Positions 34,201 through 45,995 of a stretch of 64,000 bases of DNA are shown here, one piece after another. Location of the stretch: contig JAVHJL010000001.1 in assembly GCA_036971715.1 (NCBI GenBank), forward strand, positions 5,022,001-5,086,000, written 5' to 3'. The notes beneath the pieces were generated by a model. It did not search any database. It saw only the letters and a program-made list of their open reading frames with translations, and was not told the origin of the DNA. Position 1 is the first letter of the stretch; each line of letters starts with the position of its first letter. Source of the DNA: Arthrobotrys musiformis. Taxonomy: Eukaryota; Ascomycota; Orbiliomycetes; Orbiliales; Orbiliaceae. The translations under genes and the position numbers were made by a program.

Positions 34201-36470
34201 CAAATATCCATTCTCAATTCTTCAGAAAGCCCCGCCAGGCACCTACCGGCAACTTCAAGATGCAAGGGCTCCAGGCCAGCAGGTGCAATGACAACGCACC
34301 CGGTTTCGCCGTCGAAGAAGTCCTTAGTTGACTGGTGGATGAAAAACACGGTGCTGTATTTGATTGTGAGAAAAGACCCACATTTCTTCACTAGGACCTC
34401 CATATCTGTCTCATTATTTCCTAAAAAGCTCGAGAGGCCAGACACCATTGCCATCTCTCGCAAGCTGAGAGGCCGAAATGCCACCACTGCGGCCGACAAT
34501 ATCTGCAAACACAACTCAACATCATTAGAGCTCCTCAAATGATCCAACATTTTTTTGTAAAAATCATCTAATCCTGACGGTAGAGTGTTCAGGATCTTCA
34601 CAGCGTTATACGAATACGCCTTTTCCAATTCCCCGCAAGCAAGATGTACCCATAGGAATGTGCCACCTGCCTTTTCTTGCAATATCTCCGTGACGTCTCT
34701 TTGGGTCTGTTCGAGGTATCTTTTCCTTTTACTCAACTCTCGAACCTTAGAATGAATGTAGGCGTCAATTGTCGTCCTGACGTGCTCTTCGTTTAGCTCA
34801 AGGCTAACCTGAAGTTCCGGAGTAGCACATCTAAAGTGCTCTTCGATCTCCGGTAGATTACGGCTAGTAACTAGCCATCTGATCTTCCCCGCTTTCGTTG
34901 AAGTCGTGGTTATTAGTTTCATTAATTCGTCGAGACCTTTACGGCACTCGTCTAGCGCATCGACCATAAAGCAGAAGATATCGTATTGAGGGTCGGCGCA
35001 GATCGCTAACAGCACACGTTGTAGTGCCTGAAATGGAGTCGGGCCGTTAAAGCAGTCTTTCCCGCGGGTATCAACCTCCGACTTTAGATATCGGACCAGG
35101 TCTGGGTACCGAGGATTCGATATCAATTGAGATAATAAGCCCTTCAACACAGCTGTGGAGCTATTTAAACGATCGTCCGTCGCTTGGCAGAAGAAGTAGG
35201 ACATCGCAACTCTAGGTGTCCTGTTCTTGTCGAAAACTTCGGTCATATAGTCGGCCATACCAATCATGATCATTGTTTTTCCTTTACCAGGGTCCCCCGA
35301 AATGCGAATAATAGGCCTTTCGGCGGTCGTCAGCCATTGCCGAAAGTTTTGGTCATTTAGAATCCAATAGTAAGATCCTTCAATAAGTCTGTCCTTCGAC
35401 TGCTCTATTCTACTTTTTTCGTCCATAGGGTTAGTTCCACCGAGGGCCTGCAAACACTCGAAAATATCTTTGGTTATAGCCTCGTCGTTTCCTCGGTCCT
35501 TTCGTTTCCTAGGAGTAGATGGCGGACTCAATTGGAGCATGAGCTCCTTTGCATATGCTGCAGCTACTAACGCGGCATAATTCTGCCACTTTTTGTTTTT
35601 GTGACTATCTGAATAATCGCAGATACCGCGGATTATTAATGATGGAATTAAGTTCATAATGCCCGCTGCTTCCATCTCGAAGCATAGTATATCCTTCTCT
35701 TTACTAAGTCGATCACGAGCGCAGCCATCTTTCATTACTTGATTTGATGAGGCAATCAGGCCATAGTGAATTTCAGGTTGATTTGAAGAGCGACATGTTC
35801 GGCCGATGACCATGACAGGGTCACAATAGTCGCAATTTTCATATCCCGAGGCGTGGTTGTAAGACGCTTGGAAAAGTCTATCAATACTCTCTGTCAGAGA
35901 CGGGCAAGAGAAGCAGCTAGGAATCTTGCCGCTCTCTAATATCTCGGATATGACACTCCCCAGGCTCTTACTTCCAAGTGGGGGGTATTGTGACTTGAGT
36001 TTTGTGATCGCTGTGAGAAAGATATCCGGCGGCCTGTTCAGCACACCAGTATATTCAAACTCCCCGTTCGGGAGCCTCTTGCCGAAATCATATTGTACAA
36101 CTCCTCCGAAGCCCGGTGTCGGGTGGCTCACCACCACGTCTCCCAGTCGAATATCATTTTTTGGTAAAAGCGGGGCCCCGCCACCGATTCCAACTAATAA
36201 GCAGTACCCGATTGACGGGAAACTTTGGCGTAGGTTTATCGCAACAGTTGATGCAGAAGTCAATCCGTAAACTCCGGAAGGAAGGCCGGCGATAATAATA
36301 TTATGTGATCCCACCCTGCCGAAAGTGTACGCGTTGGTGTCATTTTCAAGTGCAGGTAACTCTGGGTGAACTTCATCTAAGACTGCGACGGCGGCTGTGA
36401 ATTCCAGAGCTAAGGCGCAAATCCACCCAATAGTATAATCGCCGGCCGCTTGCTGCTCCATTGCCACCAC
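31255..36470 (-). CDS. NLR-like STAND protein: PNP-NACHT-WD40
   Basis: Exon 1 is 36470-33951 and exon 2 is 33852-31255. The 98-bp intron (GTACGC donor, TTCAG acceptor) joins two long open frames in phase, giving 1705 residues. The PNP-like domain spans ~11-312 (LLVGIGGGAP, CFEMEAAGIMN, RGICDYSDSHK). The NACHT ATPase is intact, with Walker A GDPGKGKT at 392-399 and Walker B FMVDALDEC at ~501-509. A winged-helix-like region follows (FFIHQSTKDFF). Exon 2 opens with the LQIYCSSLVFSPEES linker typical of NACHT-WD40 proteins, then degenerate WD repeats (IKLWDVESGA, ICMWDIKSGE, VLLWDVTSRS, FNIYDADSGE, VQVWNTRTGF, FGVWDVESGT). The family includes fungal incompatibility and immunity-type receptors. 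The repeats are diverged, unlike the near-identical ones of hypervariable HNWD genes. The ligand is unknown. Confidence 0.92.
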
Positions 36471-37639
36471 AGCCCTATTCTCCGACTATATATATGTCTC
36501 CTATCTAGATTTTATAGATTAATCTTAGCCCTTTAAATTTTGTGATGTGTCGAACGAAGCCGCTTTACCCCTCGTTACCGATGCGTCGATTTTTTGTTCG
36601 AGCGGGGTTCACCCTAGAGTAATCAACATAAACAAAATTATGGAGCATTAAAAAATTTTGACTGGCAGATGCGGCTGCGAGCCAAGTAATGAATGACACA
36701 AACATTGCAGCTATTCATCAACGTGGCTCATACCTGAATCGATCTTCCACGTTCGGAGCTGATAGAACCTGTGCCATATCAGGAAGCAATCACAATTTCA
36801 CCAATGCCCAATAAAAATCCAGATTCAAACGATTTATTGGTTTAGACAAATAAGTCGCCTTTCTACGCCCAAAAAACTTTCTAAAAGCCCACAACATTGT
36901 GTGTATATTTGTATGATACCCCTCCAGGTCAGTGGAGTGCGATATCGCGATGTTGGGTGGAGGTTTTGCACCCAACCCTCTAACCGATTATATTACCAAC
37001 ACGCCCCTCGTAAATTACCAAGTTGATAGACATTTGAATGAGCCCATGGCTAGTGGCATAGAAAATTTTGAACCCAAAAAGCGATACAAGTACCTAGGCT
37101 AGGCGGCACACGTCTCCGTGTACGGTATCTAGAATCGAATTCATGCCGCCTTGTGTAACACCTAAGTAAATCCCACACTATCAACACACAGCCCCGATGT
37201 TTCAGTGTTGCAAGATCCGGGATACTGTAGCCACTGTCTGAGGTGGGGAGCCCTCAGGATGCTACTAAAATTGACTCAGTTTAAAAGGATTTTCCTATTG
37301 TTTTCCTCGAAAAGTCACCTTTGATTCCAGGACACGACTGGTTCGGATCGACACTCGAAAACGCATTTCTGGACTTCATGAAGTTGTTTGACAGTTTGGC
37401 TGGCTGGAATAGGATACTTGCCTATTCAAGTATGTTTGTTGCTGCCATAAAGCAGAATCCAACATGGAGTCAATGTGTTGTTGGTGGATCCATCGATACA
37501 ATTTAACTCGACTGAGACCAACTGTGGAGTTCAACTAGCTCCCGTTACGACATGCTGTGGGCTACGGAGTGTAGTTTTCGGTGCCTGATGGCAATATCAA
37601 ATGTGTAAATATTACATTGAGTAGGTCTACATACGTAAG
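36471..37639. other. Intergenic
   Basis: 1.2 kb between the NLR start and the 3' end of the zinc-cluster gene. No gene supported. Confidence 0.55.
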
Positions 37640-39826
37640 TTATTCATCGCCGCAAAAACGGAAGACGCTATCGAAAAACGCCAAATCCACACCTTGTAAA
37701 TCCCATTCATTCCCAAGGTCCAGACCAGGAACAAACCATTCTGCATCTAGCGCCATAGGACCTAGGCCGGGGTCCTGTTGGTAGTAGCCCTGCGAAAGGT
37801 TATTTGTAACAACTGAGGGTTGCTCGTTTTCTGCGAGTAATTGTACCGAGGTAGACACATCGAACCTTGGAGCTGGAGTATGAGGTGCCAATATGCATGC
37901 GTCCGATTTGGATATTCCATTCCTTTCGATCTTTATTGTACCGAGATACGGAATATAAATTCTTAGTGTAGCTCCACCATCACTTATCTTTCCATTGTAT
38001 TCTAGCTCATTGTCATCATTAGCATCGGAGTGGGTAGTGTAGTCGCCACCAGAAGCTGCGTCCGCCTCGATGCAGAGTAAGTGCCTGGTGATGCTAGCGA
38101 TTTTTGTGGTCGTTATATCATTTCTAGTCCGCGCGGCATCTGTCATATTGTCAAGAACTTGCTCTAGCATACCACGGTCACTGGGTCGTTGGTGTGTGAG
38201 GAAACCTAGGAGTGCACCTCCTCCGTCGGCGCGTGTAGTTCGCTGGTGGCGGGCATTAATGTGGGCTAGGCACAACGCGGTGCTAGCAGTAAATGCGAGG
38301 AAGTCCATGCCACGACAGAACGAGCCGACAGTTCGAGAGCCTCGGAAGGGCAGGAAACGCGATAGCAGCTCACGACTAGCGATGATGGCGGTGATTTTAC
38401 TATAGTCATATTTAGGGTCGGTAGATGAGTGAAGGAGGTAAGGAAGATGCAAACGCTCTAGCAGATGGTAGTGTGTGAACTGGTCTATCAGGCGGATTGT
38501 GTCGTGGATCGCGTCCATATCGTCAATGGCTCTTGATGAAAGGTCTGGCGCTAACCACCATTGTGGCGGCATCAAGGCTGCAGCGTCTTGCAGTAGCTTA
38601 TCGATCTCTTGCGTCACTTTTAGATCTTGTATATCGGCGGAGTTTCGCTGTATAATTCGCCCCGCGGCAGAACAGTCGATTCTTTCTAAGCGCTCCATAG
38701 AAGTTCGGCCTTCCAGCGCCGCAGGAGTTGCGAGGGCATTTTCCGACGTTCCTTGCGGCAATCCTAGCATCAATGAGAGGTAGCGGTCGGATTGGAGAAG
38801 CCGGAACCACATCTGTTGCGGGTCAATGCGAACTCGCGTCTCGGGGTCAATAAACTTTAACAGTGGTGAGTTGCTGTTCTTTGCTTTGTCTAGACCGATC
38901 ATCTGGGCAAGCACTAACGCTCGACGCATAGACAAGTACGCGCGGCGCAAATTTCCTTCACTGTTCTGAAACATACTTTCTATGAGAACACTTTCAATAC
39001 CTTCCACCGAGCCAACAAGATCTTCGTTGCTCGTGACCAGCCGAACAGCTGTTTCGACCGCTTTATGCATAATGTCGCGGTGCGAAGTGCTCAGGCCGGT
39101 CATTTCCTGGGCCTTTTTAGGAGGGAATCCTTGTAGGTATGCGCCCACCATAATGAGTTTCCGTGCGATTAATACCGGGTGTACTCCCGGTGACGGAGGC
39201 TTTAGTATGTCCTCCGGGGAAGGTATCTGAAAACCCAGGAGGCCAGAGTAAGGCGTACATACTACTCCGCAGAAAAACCCCGTACTTCCTACCCCTTCGC
39301 TGAGTATGATTTCGCGGTCGCTAGCGCTGGGCCAGGCTTCTAGAAGAGCTTGGGAAATCCTAGCATATCTATCTCCCGCTCCCGGTCGGGTGTCTCGATG
39401 CGCGTCGATAGTTTCGGATATCAAAGCCCCCCAACTGCACCTAGAGTTTGTAGAAGGATTGTAGACATTATCCAGACACTCAGGAGTTGTGACCAGTCCT
39501 TGGGAGTCAGATTGTCGATACTCCACTCCAGTTCCTAGTTGTATATTCTCAGCCGGAACGATTAGCACATTTTCCTGCTGATCAGGGCTCCTAGTATCGT
39601 TTACGAGCCGGCTAACAAGTTCTTCGACGAGACCGAGCCTATCCCCAAGCTGTCTTCGATTACTCTGAGGTCCTTCAGGGAACTCCTGGCCAACGCATGG
39701 TAGGCCTCGGCGTTTACAAGTGTCGCAAATATTGTCAGCGAGTCTCGAGAACGTGCATCTGATCTTTTTCCGCTTGCACTCCCAACAGCTCCGCGTGCCC
39801 TTTCGGATTCTTCGCCTCCCTTCCAT
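37640..39826 (-). CDS. Zn2Cys6 fungal transcription factor
   Basis: Single exon of 728 residues. The N-terminal zinc cluster has Cys 14, 17, 24, 34, 37 and 44 (CWECKRKKIRC ... CDTCKRRGLPC), the classic C-x2-C-x6-C-x9-C-x2-C-x6-C spacing. A linker and short dimerisation-type helix (DRLGLVEELVSRLVND) follow. The middle region (about 210-560) resembles the fungal-specific regulatory domain, with RRAYLSMRRALVLAQMIGLD and MWFRLLQSDRYLSLMLGLP. It would bind CGG-type half sites in nuclear DNA. The acidic C-terminus could activate transcription. No gene cluster next to it reveals its target; the nearest gene is the NmrA-like one about 0.9 kb away. Confidence 0.92.
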   Translation of the reverse strand: MEGRRRIRKGTRSCWECKRKKIRCTFSRLADNICDTCKRRGLPCVGQEFPEGPQSNRRQLGDRLGLVEELVSRLVNDTRSPDQQENVLIVPAENIQLGTGVEYRQSDSQGLVTTPECLDNVYNPSTNSRCSWGALISETIDAHRDTRPGAGDRYARISQALLEAWPSASDREIILSEGVGSTGFFCGVVCTPYSGLLGFQIPSPEDILKPPSPGVHPVLIARKLIMVGAYLQGFPPKKAQEMTGLSTSHRDIMHKAVETAVRLVTSNEDLVGSVEGIESVLIESMFQNSEGNLRRAYLSMRRALVLAQMIGLDKAKNSNSPLLKFIDPETRVRIDPQQMWFRLLQSDRYLSLMLGLPQGTSENALATPAALEGRTSMERLERIDCSAAGRIIQRNSADIQDLKVTQEIDKLLQDAAALMPPQWWLAPDLSSRAIDDMDAIHDTIRLIDQFTHYHLLERLHLPYLLHSSTDPKYDYSKITAIIASRELLSRFLPFRGSRTVGSFCRGMDFLAFTASTALCLAHINARHQRTTRADGGGALLGFLTHQRPSDRGMLEQVLDNMTDAARTRNDITTTKIASITRHLLCIEADAASGGDYTTHSDANDDNELEYNGKISDGGATLRIYIPYLGTIKIERNGISKSDACILAPHTPAPRFDVSTSVQLLAENEQPSVVTNNLSQGYYQQDPGLGPMALDAEWFVPGLDLGNEWDLQGVDLAFFDSVFRFCGDE

Positions 39827-40710
39827 ATCTTAGCTGGAATTCGAATTTGGGACGGACGCGCACCTCCCAATTCAAACCACTATTTGTCCCGGTTGGAACT
39901 TAGTACTTTGTTAAGAAGCACGGAAATCGGATATCGTGCAATTTTGTATTCCAATGACGACGGGGTCAAGATGTCCGGGTGGAGAAGTTGAAGAAACCTG
40001 GCGCGGTCACCCTTGTGGTAGTTTCATGTCTCGTTCCTCCGCCGAACACGGCGGAACGAGAAGACACAACACACCCGAGCCTCGCCGGATTTTCTCAACC
40101 AAGCTGAGCCATACGCCCAGTCCGGCTTATGCAATGCACCAGGTATACGCAACCCTCTAGCAATTGCGCTTTCACTTATCGCTTAGCCGTTCGAAAGTTT
40201 AAGCCAAGATAATAGTCGGCTGGAAATATTTAAGATCTTTCACGGTATTTATATAGCAAGCGGAACTCTAATTACTATTTTGTAATTATAAGCTTATAGT
40301 TACCTATTGTCTCGAATCCAGAGCTTGAGGTTAAAGCTTGAAGGCCAAAAAAACAAAAACGTAATCTTAATATCTAACAATATCAATCTCACTCTGTAAA
40401 CTGGCCATATTGAAGCACTCCCGTACCAGACTTTTGACCTAGATGTGTAGGGCGCACTTCTATAAATCTTTCAATTTCGAATAGCTCTTTCAAAGTTTGA
40501 TAGACTAAAACACTGAGCTATACAAATATCGGCCGATAGCCACTAGCAACTGTTATTGCTGATCAATATTCATTACTTATTTCACTCAAATATCCTATAT
40601 TGAGGATCCAGCTCGTAAAACGGAAACACAAATTAGATGGGAAATCATTTCAATCGATTAATATGTTCATTCAATCGTATTCAACGGCATTCAGCTTGTG
40701 AGATAAACTT
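39827..40710. other. Intergenic
   Basis: About 0.9 kb of AT-rich spacer, the promoter side of the zinc-cluster gene. No gene seen. Confidence 0.55.
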
Positions 40711-42036
40711 CTACGGTTTGTCGCGCCAGACATTAGCCAAAAACTCCTCCGCTTGAGTTATCTTATAGTCTGGTAGGAGACGGTTCCAAGCGTCGTTGAC
40801 TCTATACGCCCCATCAGAAACAGCCAAGAGCACCCCAGCAACGAAGCCCTGGGATAAAGCCTCTATTTCGTCGGCTGAGAGGGAAGGATGGTTGACTTTA
40901 GGTATCCAAGTGCTTTTCACAACCCCAACTTTGAGGTCCTCGGCTTTAAGCTTCTCAACGGTGAATGGGCCACCTTGTCATTATTAGGTGTCAGCAAAAT
41001 TCATGGATGGTGGGATTCAGGACTTTCTGGCGGTGTCTCAAGATTCTTACCCCGGATCTTCTCTCCTATAGCGATTAACTGCCCAACAGTGACTTCATCG
41101 CCCTTAATCCCACCCACAAGAGGCCAAACACCCTCATACTCAACTGCTAAAGCCACAATATTGGCGAAATCTTCGGCTGTAACGAGGTTGATAGGATCAC
41201 CGTCGCTGCCCTCGAGTATAATAGCACGGCGATTTTCAAAATCAATTTGAAGTAGGAAGGCAAAGACATGTTTCGCTGTCTGATGCGGCGCTGCAAAATA
41301 GTTCGTAAAAAGCCCGGGTTGAAAGAGACTGTACTCTAGCACCTATTTCGTGTTTTAATAACCACGACAGAACCTTCATATCGTGTCCACTGCGCCACTC
41401 ACTTGTTTGTCCTTATTCAAGTTTTCAAGATAACTGCGAATCTCGCGTTTGTTATCGTACCAGGGCAAGTAATCGAGGCTGGACCTATTGGCTAGTTAGC
41501 ACCCAATAAACTTTTGAACCGAATTATCCTATCGCTCTTTAATCAAACCGTCCCCGAAGATATGATCTTTAACTTACGTCGCCCATTCGCTAGGAGCATA
41601 CCGCTTCACACCGGCCTTAACCGCAGCATCGATAAGATTCTTCTGAGAAACATTCCCGGGGTCTGACTGGGCAGTAATAAAGCAGAGCACAGTATGGACA
41701 CCCTGGAGGACTTGTACCAGCCCTTCCAGGTCCTCATAGTTCGCTTTTATCTGTGTTACTCCTTGGGGAAGCGCGTCGGAAGGAACGTCCTGTGGATTTT
41801 GTGGTCAGTGAGGCCCGGGGGGCTGTACTGAGCGAGTTAAGCAAGTCGATACCAACCTTCCTAGACAAAATAATGATCTCATGTTTTCCAGTTGCGACAA
41901 GGGCATCCAGAACTTCTTGGGCGACATCTACCGACGTGAGTAAGCTCTAGTTAGTATCGTGTACTTGCACACCAGCACCTGTGGGAAATCACTATGACAC
42001 ACTGCCTGTCCCTCCCGAAATCGCAACTTTGACCAT
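40711..42036 (-). CDS. NmrA-like / isoflavone reductase-like NAD(P)-binding protein
   Basis: Six exons: 42036-42003, 41927-41857, 41789-41578, 41484-41403, 41342-41051, 40973-40711. They sum to 954 nt in perfect phase, giving 317 residues, a normal length for the family. The Rossmann nucleotide motif MVKVAISGGTGN is completed only by splicing exon 1 to exon 2. RYAPSEWAT and SLFQPGLFTNYF are characteristic of fungal NmrA/isoflavone reductase-like proteins. These bind NAD(P) and act either as reductases or as redox sensors in gene control. The substrate cannot be read from sequence. Every intron is 50-93 bp, and several end CTAAC-N-TAG. Confidence 0.88.
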
Positions 42037-42751
42037 TTTTCTAATCTGTTAGAGTAATTCCTTTAGGGTACTGATAGAAGCTCTCTACGGGTTGGCGCTA
42101 CTTTAGGAGTTGTTAGGCGAAGACGGCGAAAATCGTGAACTATGGATGTATGGTTATACAGAAAGGAAATCTAAAATAAAATCTCGAGTGGTGGGCGTCC
42201 AGACCGCCTACTTATAATCCCGAGAGGTACAACCTACGGAACCACGGGACCGCGAAGAAATCAAGAGTAGAGTCTCGTAAGGTGCCATAATATGTTTCAA
42301 GTACGCCATATCGTAAACCGACAACCAAGCCAATTGATATTGATCACAGATGCGCAGAAGACAAGCGTACGGCTCAATAAGTATTCCGCCGAAACGCGGG
42401 CGAACATCTAGTGCACGGACGTTCAGACATGTCGACACTCGAGCCGCGCCGGACCAGCGCCGCGGTCCTTAGCATTGTCCATGTGAACCAATTTATTTTA
42501 CTTTATATTTGACAATATAGATTCTTCCCTTTGCGAAACAAGGAAAAAGATGCTAATTTTTAAATTAAACCGGGCCATACTTTGCCCGCTGCGCAGCCAG
42601 TTTTCTGACCAGACTTTTGGTAGGGAGACCGTAAAAGGTCCTGCATCATGGGTATCAACACATTGTGCAAACTAGTGAGTGGGTTGTGGTGTTGGATTTC
42701 TGTTTTGGGCCCTTCAGTGTTCCCCTAATCCTCAAATTCAATATCGCGTCG
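42037..42751. other. Divergent intergenic region
   Basis: About 0.7 kb between the NmrA-like gene (-) and the Cys-rich gene (+). No gene supported; a GTG-led extension of the downstream frame to 42665 is probably not translated. Confidence 0.5.
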
Positions 42752-43677
42752 ATGTATCGAATCAAACATCAATCCAACTCACTACAAAGTAATTCTCCGT
42801 TAAAATACAATATGCCGAAGCCATCGAGTACTCAAAAGACGGAGAGATACGCTGGCTCTCCAGACTATCCCGTCTTCCCCAACCCTCGTTACCTCTCCAA
42901 ATTCGCGTTAGTTAGCGCCGACAAATCAGGCCTCACACACCTCGACACAGATCTATATAACTATTGTTATCTCCCCTACAACCCACTCCCCTACGTCAAC
43001 AAAAGAGGTGTAACCGTCACAGGTAACGGTGAAGACGTCCCAATTGCGAAAGACGATGAACCCGAAAAACCGCGTCCAACCTACAAAATAGATGTGGCGC
43101 CGTGCAGGCGCGCTGCAGCGATAAACGCTAATTGCTATTTTCAAAACACGAATGGAACACTTTCGGGACTCCAAGCATATGAAAGCGAATTTGAAGAGCA
43201 ACGAAAGTGTTTTTGTGAGATATATCCGTATTTCGATTCGATATTTGGTTGCAACGAGTGTTTTCGGTTACACGGTGGGATAGAGGGTAAGTAAAGCCGC
43301 TTAAACCTCGGGCCGCGATATGCATGAGCATACTAAATCATACTGGGAATCATATAGGCGATCACTGGTTTCCCCAAAGCTATATGTCTGCAGTGTCCAG
43401 TACATACTGCAATGCAGATCCGATTACGACAGGCTTCTATCCCTTTGTTTCATCGTGGTCGAAGGCGAATGAAATATCGAAGGTTCCAACAACGACAGCC
43501 CCAGATGTCTTAGGAACACAAACGGAAATGAGCCTCTATTGGACATATGCGGCTGCGACAACGAGCGTCTCAAACCCAAATTCAGGACGGAAGTCAAGAA
43601 CAATATCTGAATGGATCACTTGGATACCACTTCTAGCAACAGTAGCCCTTACAGTGGTAAAATCGAGTTTAGTATGA
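42752..43677 (+). CDS. Cys-rich protein with GPI-type hydrophobic tail
   Basis: Exons 42752-43286 and 43358-43677 (71-bp intron, GTAAGT donor, ATATAG acceptor), 284 residues. The core has paired Cys typical of fungal wall or secreted proteins: APCRRAAAINANCYFQNTNG, RKCFCEIYPYFDSIFGCNEC, then FRLHGGIEG across the splice and SSTYCNADP. The C-terminus is hydrophobic (WIPLLATVALTVVKSSLV) like a GPI-attachment signal. No signal peptide is seen at ATG 42752 or at the in-frame ATG 42812, so either a 5' exon is missing from my model or secretion is unconventional. I recognise the general Cys pattern, not a named family. Confidence 0.62.
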
Positions 43678-43887
43678 AGGTCTCCATATTTGGATCCGGC
43701 TTTGTTTCAGGGATATATACACATCATTAATCATTATATACAACAAAAACCGTCGGGACAGCGAAATTATTATAACTATAATCGACAGTATCGGAACAGA
43801 GTGTGCAGGCTAAATGGGTATCAAAAAAAGCAAAAGGTATCGAAAAAAAAGACAAAGCAAGATAAAGGTTCCTTCCACGGGGACAGA

Positions 43888-45995
43888 TCAGGCATAATCC
43901 CTGAATCGGGAATAGTCTGTGAAGTCCTCAATATATGGCGACGCAGGCCTGTGAATACCGTGCGCAGAGAATGTGTATGTGCCATTCAAAGCCACAGGGC
44001 GGTTCGGGCGGGAAATAGGCCTGTCCGGTTGCAACTTCAAGTCAGGTTCATACTCTCCCGGACGGGTGCTATTTGTAGTGCCGTCCCAGCAGTACTTTCG
44101 CATGCACTTCCTGCATTGCTCTGTAACTGTTCCTCGTCTCTCCATCTCTCTATGAACAACGGCACAACCAACACAAGCTGGCCATTCGGGATCGAGTTCT
44201 CCATCTCCCTGCGTTGCGGTCATATAACCGTTGTCAATGAGCATATCTCTTTCGAAGTCTTTGTAGGCCATTCTAAAGGTCGAGGTATTTGAGAATGCGG
44301 TGTATGGGGCATTGGGGATATAGACGATAAGTGGACTGGGGTTTCCAGAGATCTTCTTAGCGTCGCAGCCGAACCATGTTGGACGGTTGTTAAGGCCTTT
44401 GTTGATGAAAGTGTGAACGTCGGGGACTTCAGGGAAGGATTTTCCTTGAGCCATTAGGCCTCTCTGGAACCGCTGGTATGTGGCAACCATCGAGGTTCCA
44501 TTTGGCCAGTTTGATGGGAGGCCGTCGTCGAATCGAACAACATCGGCACTATTATCATTGGCGAATATAACATCAACACCCCGATGTGGGACGAGGAGTG
44601 GGTTGAATGGGATGTTCTCGAGATCCAGACCACCATCGACCAAGGTTAAGTTTTTGGTTATCGCAGATGGGTTTTGCTCAGGGTTAAAGCCAAAGAAGGG
44701 ATTGGGCGTCCAGTCTGCAATATCGAATTCAATTTTCGAGAGGTACTCCAAAGCCCTAATTACAAGGCCCTTAATAAAACCACCTCCAAAAATGTTGCCG
44801 TCGTTTCTCTTAATGTCGATTAGAACTTGGTTGAACAAAGAGGAAGAAGTTCCCATTACAAAAGCGGCATTGTCGAAGCCATGAATTAATTTCCCACCGT
44901 CTTCAAGTCTACCATCGCGATAATCGGAGCCCAGAAGTTTTGTATTGGAGAACGCGTTGACTGATGGGTCGTGGGAGCCGAACTCAAGTGGGTTGATCTC
45001 AAATACGGTTGCATTGAGATGGATCAATGTGTCGCCTTCAGCGCGGCCATTGGCGAGAAACATTGGGAAAGGCATTTGGAAATTTCGGAAAACCCTGCAG
45101 CTAGAGACACCTGAGAGGGTGGTATTCGGGCCTCCGTCCGGCTTATCAATGAAAACTCGGGAAAGCATCAAGCTCCTACAATAGATTTTTAATTAATAAA
45201 AGGCTATGATTCGTAGAAGCCGTTGGACTTTACTTACCATATATCTGTCAGGGTGATGTCAAACCCCGCATCGAGCTTCTCCTTAGCTTGTGCGAAGATA
45301 CTCGGATAGTATTTGTAAGATTTCCCCAACGGGCTGAAAATAGAATCTTCAAGCTTCCACATCCTCTCCGAGTTCTGAATTTGTCTAATTGTTGGGAACT
45401 CATTGACTACCATCGATCCAACCAACCACCCGCCTCCACTTAGGCCCGACAAATAGGTCGTCCCTTGAAGAAGTCCACCGAGTCCACCACGGCCCATGGC
45501 CTTTGGGTTCCTCGAATCGAAAGCAGAGATGACGCCAGCACCGTTTAGCATTGCTCTATATCCGCCGCCCGAGAAAGCCAACCCTACGGTTGGTGTATAG
45601 CCTTTCATAAAAGTTTGATAATCAAACCCCTCCATACCAACTCTACCCAAATACTCGGTCAAGGCTCTATTGGCGACTTTCATTCGCCCATTGACCCATG
45701 ATGCTTCCTCCTTTGCAAAGTCTCCTCCCCTGCGGACAGATACTGTCTCTGCTGGGGTCATAACCTGGTAAGGCCCATATCCGGTATTTGTGTTGAAGCC
45801 AAAGATATTTTTGATGCTGTCGATAAGATCTCTGGTTTCTAAATTACGTTTTGTTGGCTGCTTTCCTGTTGTCGTTCTGTCTCTTGGTGCCGGTACTGCA
45901 TGGACGAAAGATGTGAAGAAAAGGATTGTTGTCAGTGTCACCAGGAGCAAGGACGACGAAGAAGTTGCATCACAACCAAGTTGTGGGGCTCGCAT
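43888..45995 (-). CDS. Secreted lysophospholipase / phospholipase B
   Basis: Exons 45995-45238 and 45175-43888 (62-bp intron, GTAAGT donor, TTGTAG acceptor), 681 residues. The start at 45995 gives a signal peptide (LLLVTLTTILFFTSFVHA). The catalytic features of the cytosolic-PLA2/PLB fold are visible: oxyanion loop FSGGGYRA (141-148), nucleophile GLSGGGW (S186) and the catalytic Asp in LVDGGLDLENIP. A C-terminal Cys cluster (CVGCAVVHREMERRG ... CRKCMRKYCWDG) is normal for fungal PLB. It removes fatty acyl chains from phospholipids and lysophospholipids outside the cell. The end lacks the GPI tail seen in some paralogues, so it is probably released. A CT-rich leader precedes the start on the coding strand. 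Confidence 0.93.

Noticed and set aside
38070..38783. Plus-strand open frames of 111 and 102 codons
   Set aside because: Antisense to the Zn2Cys6 gene; Arg/Ser-rich composition typical of shadows.
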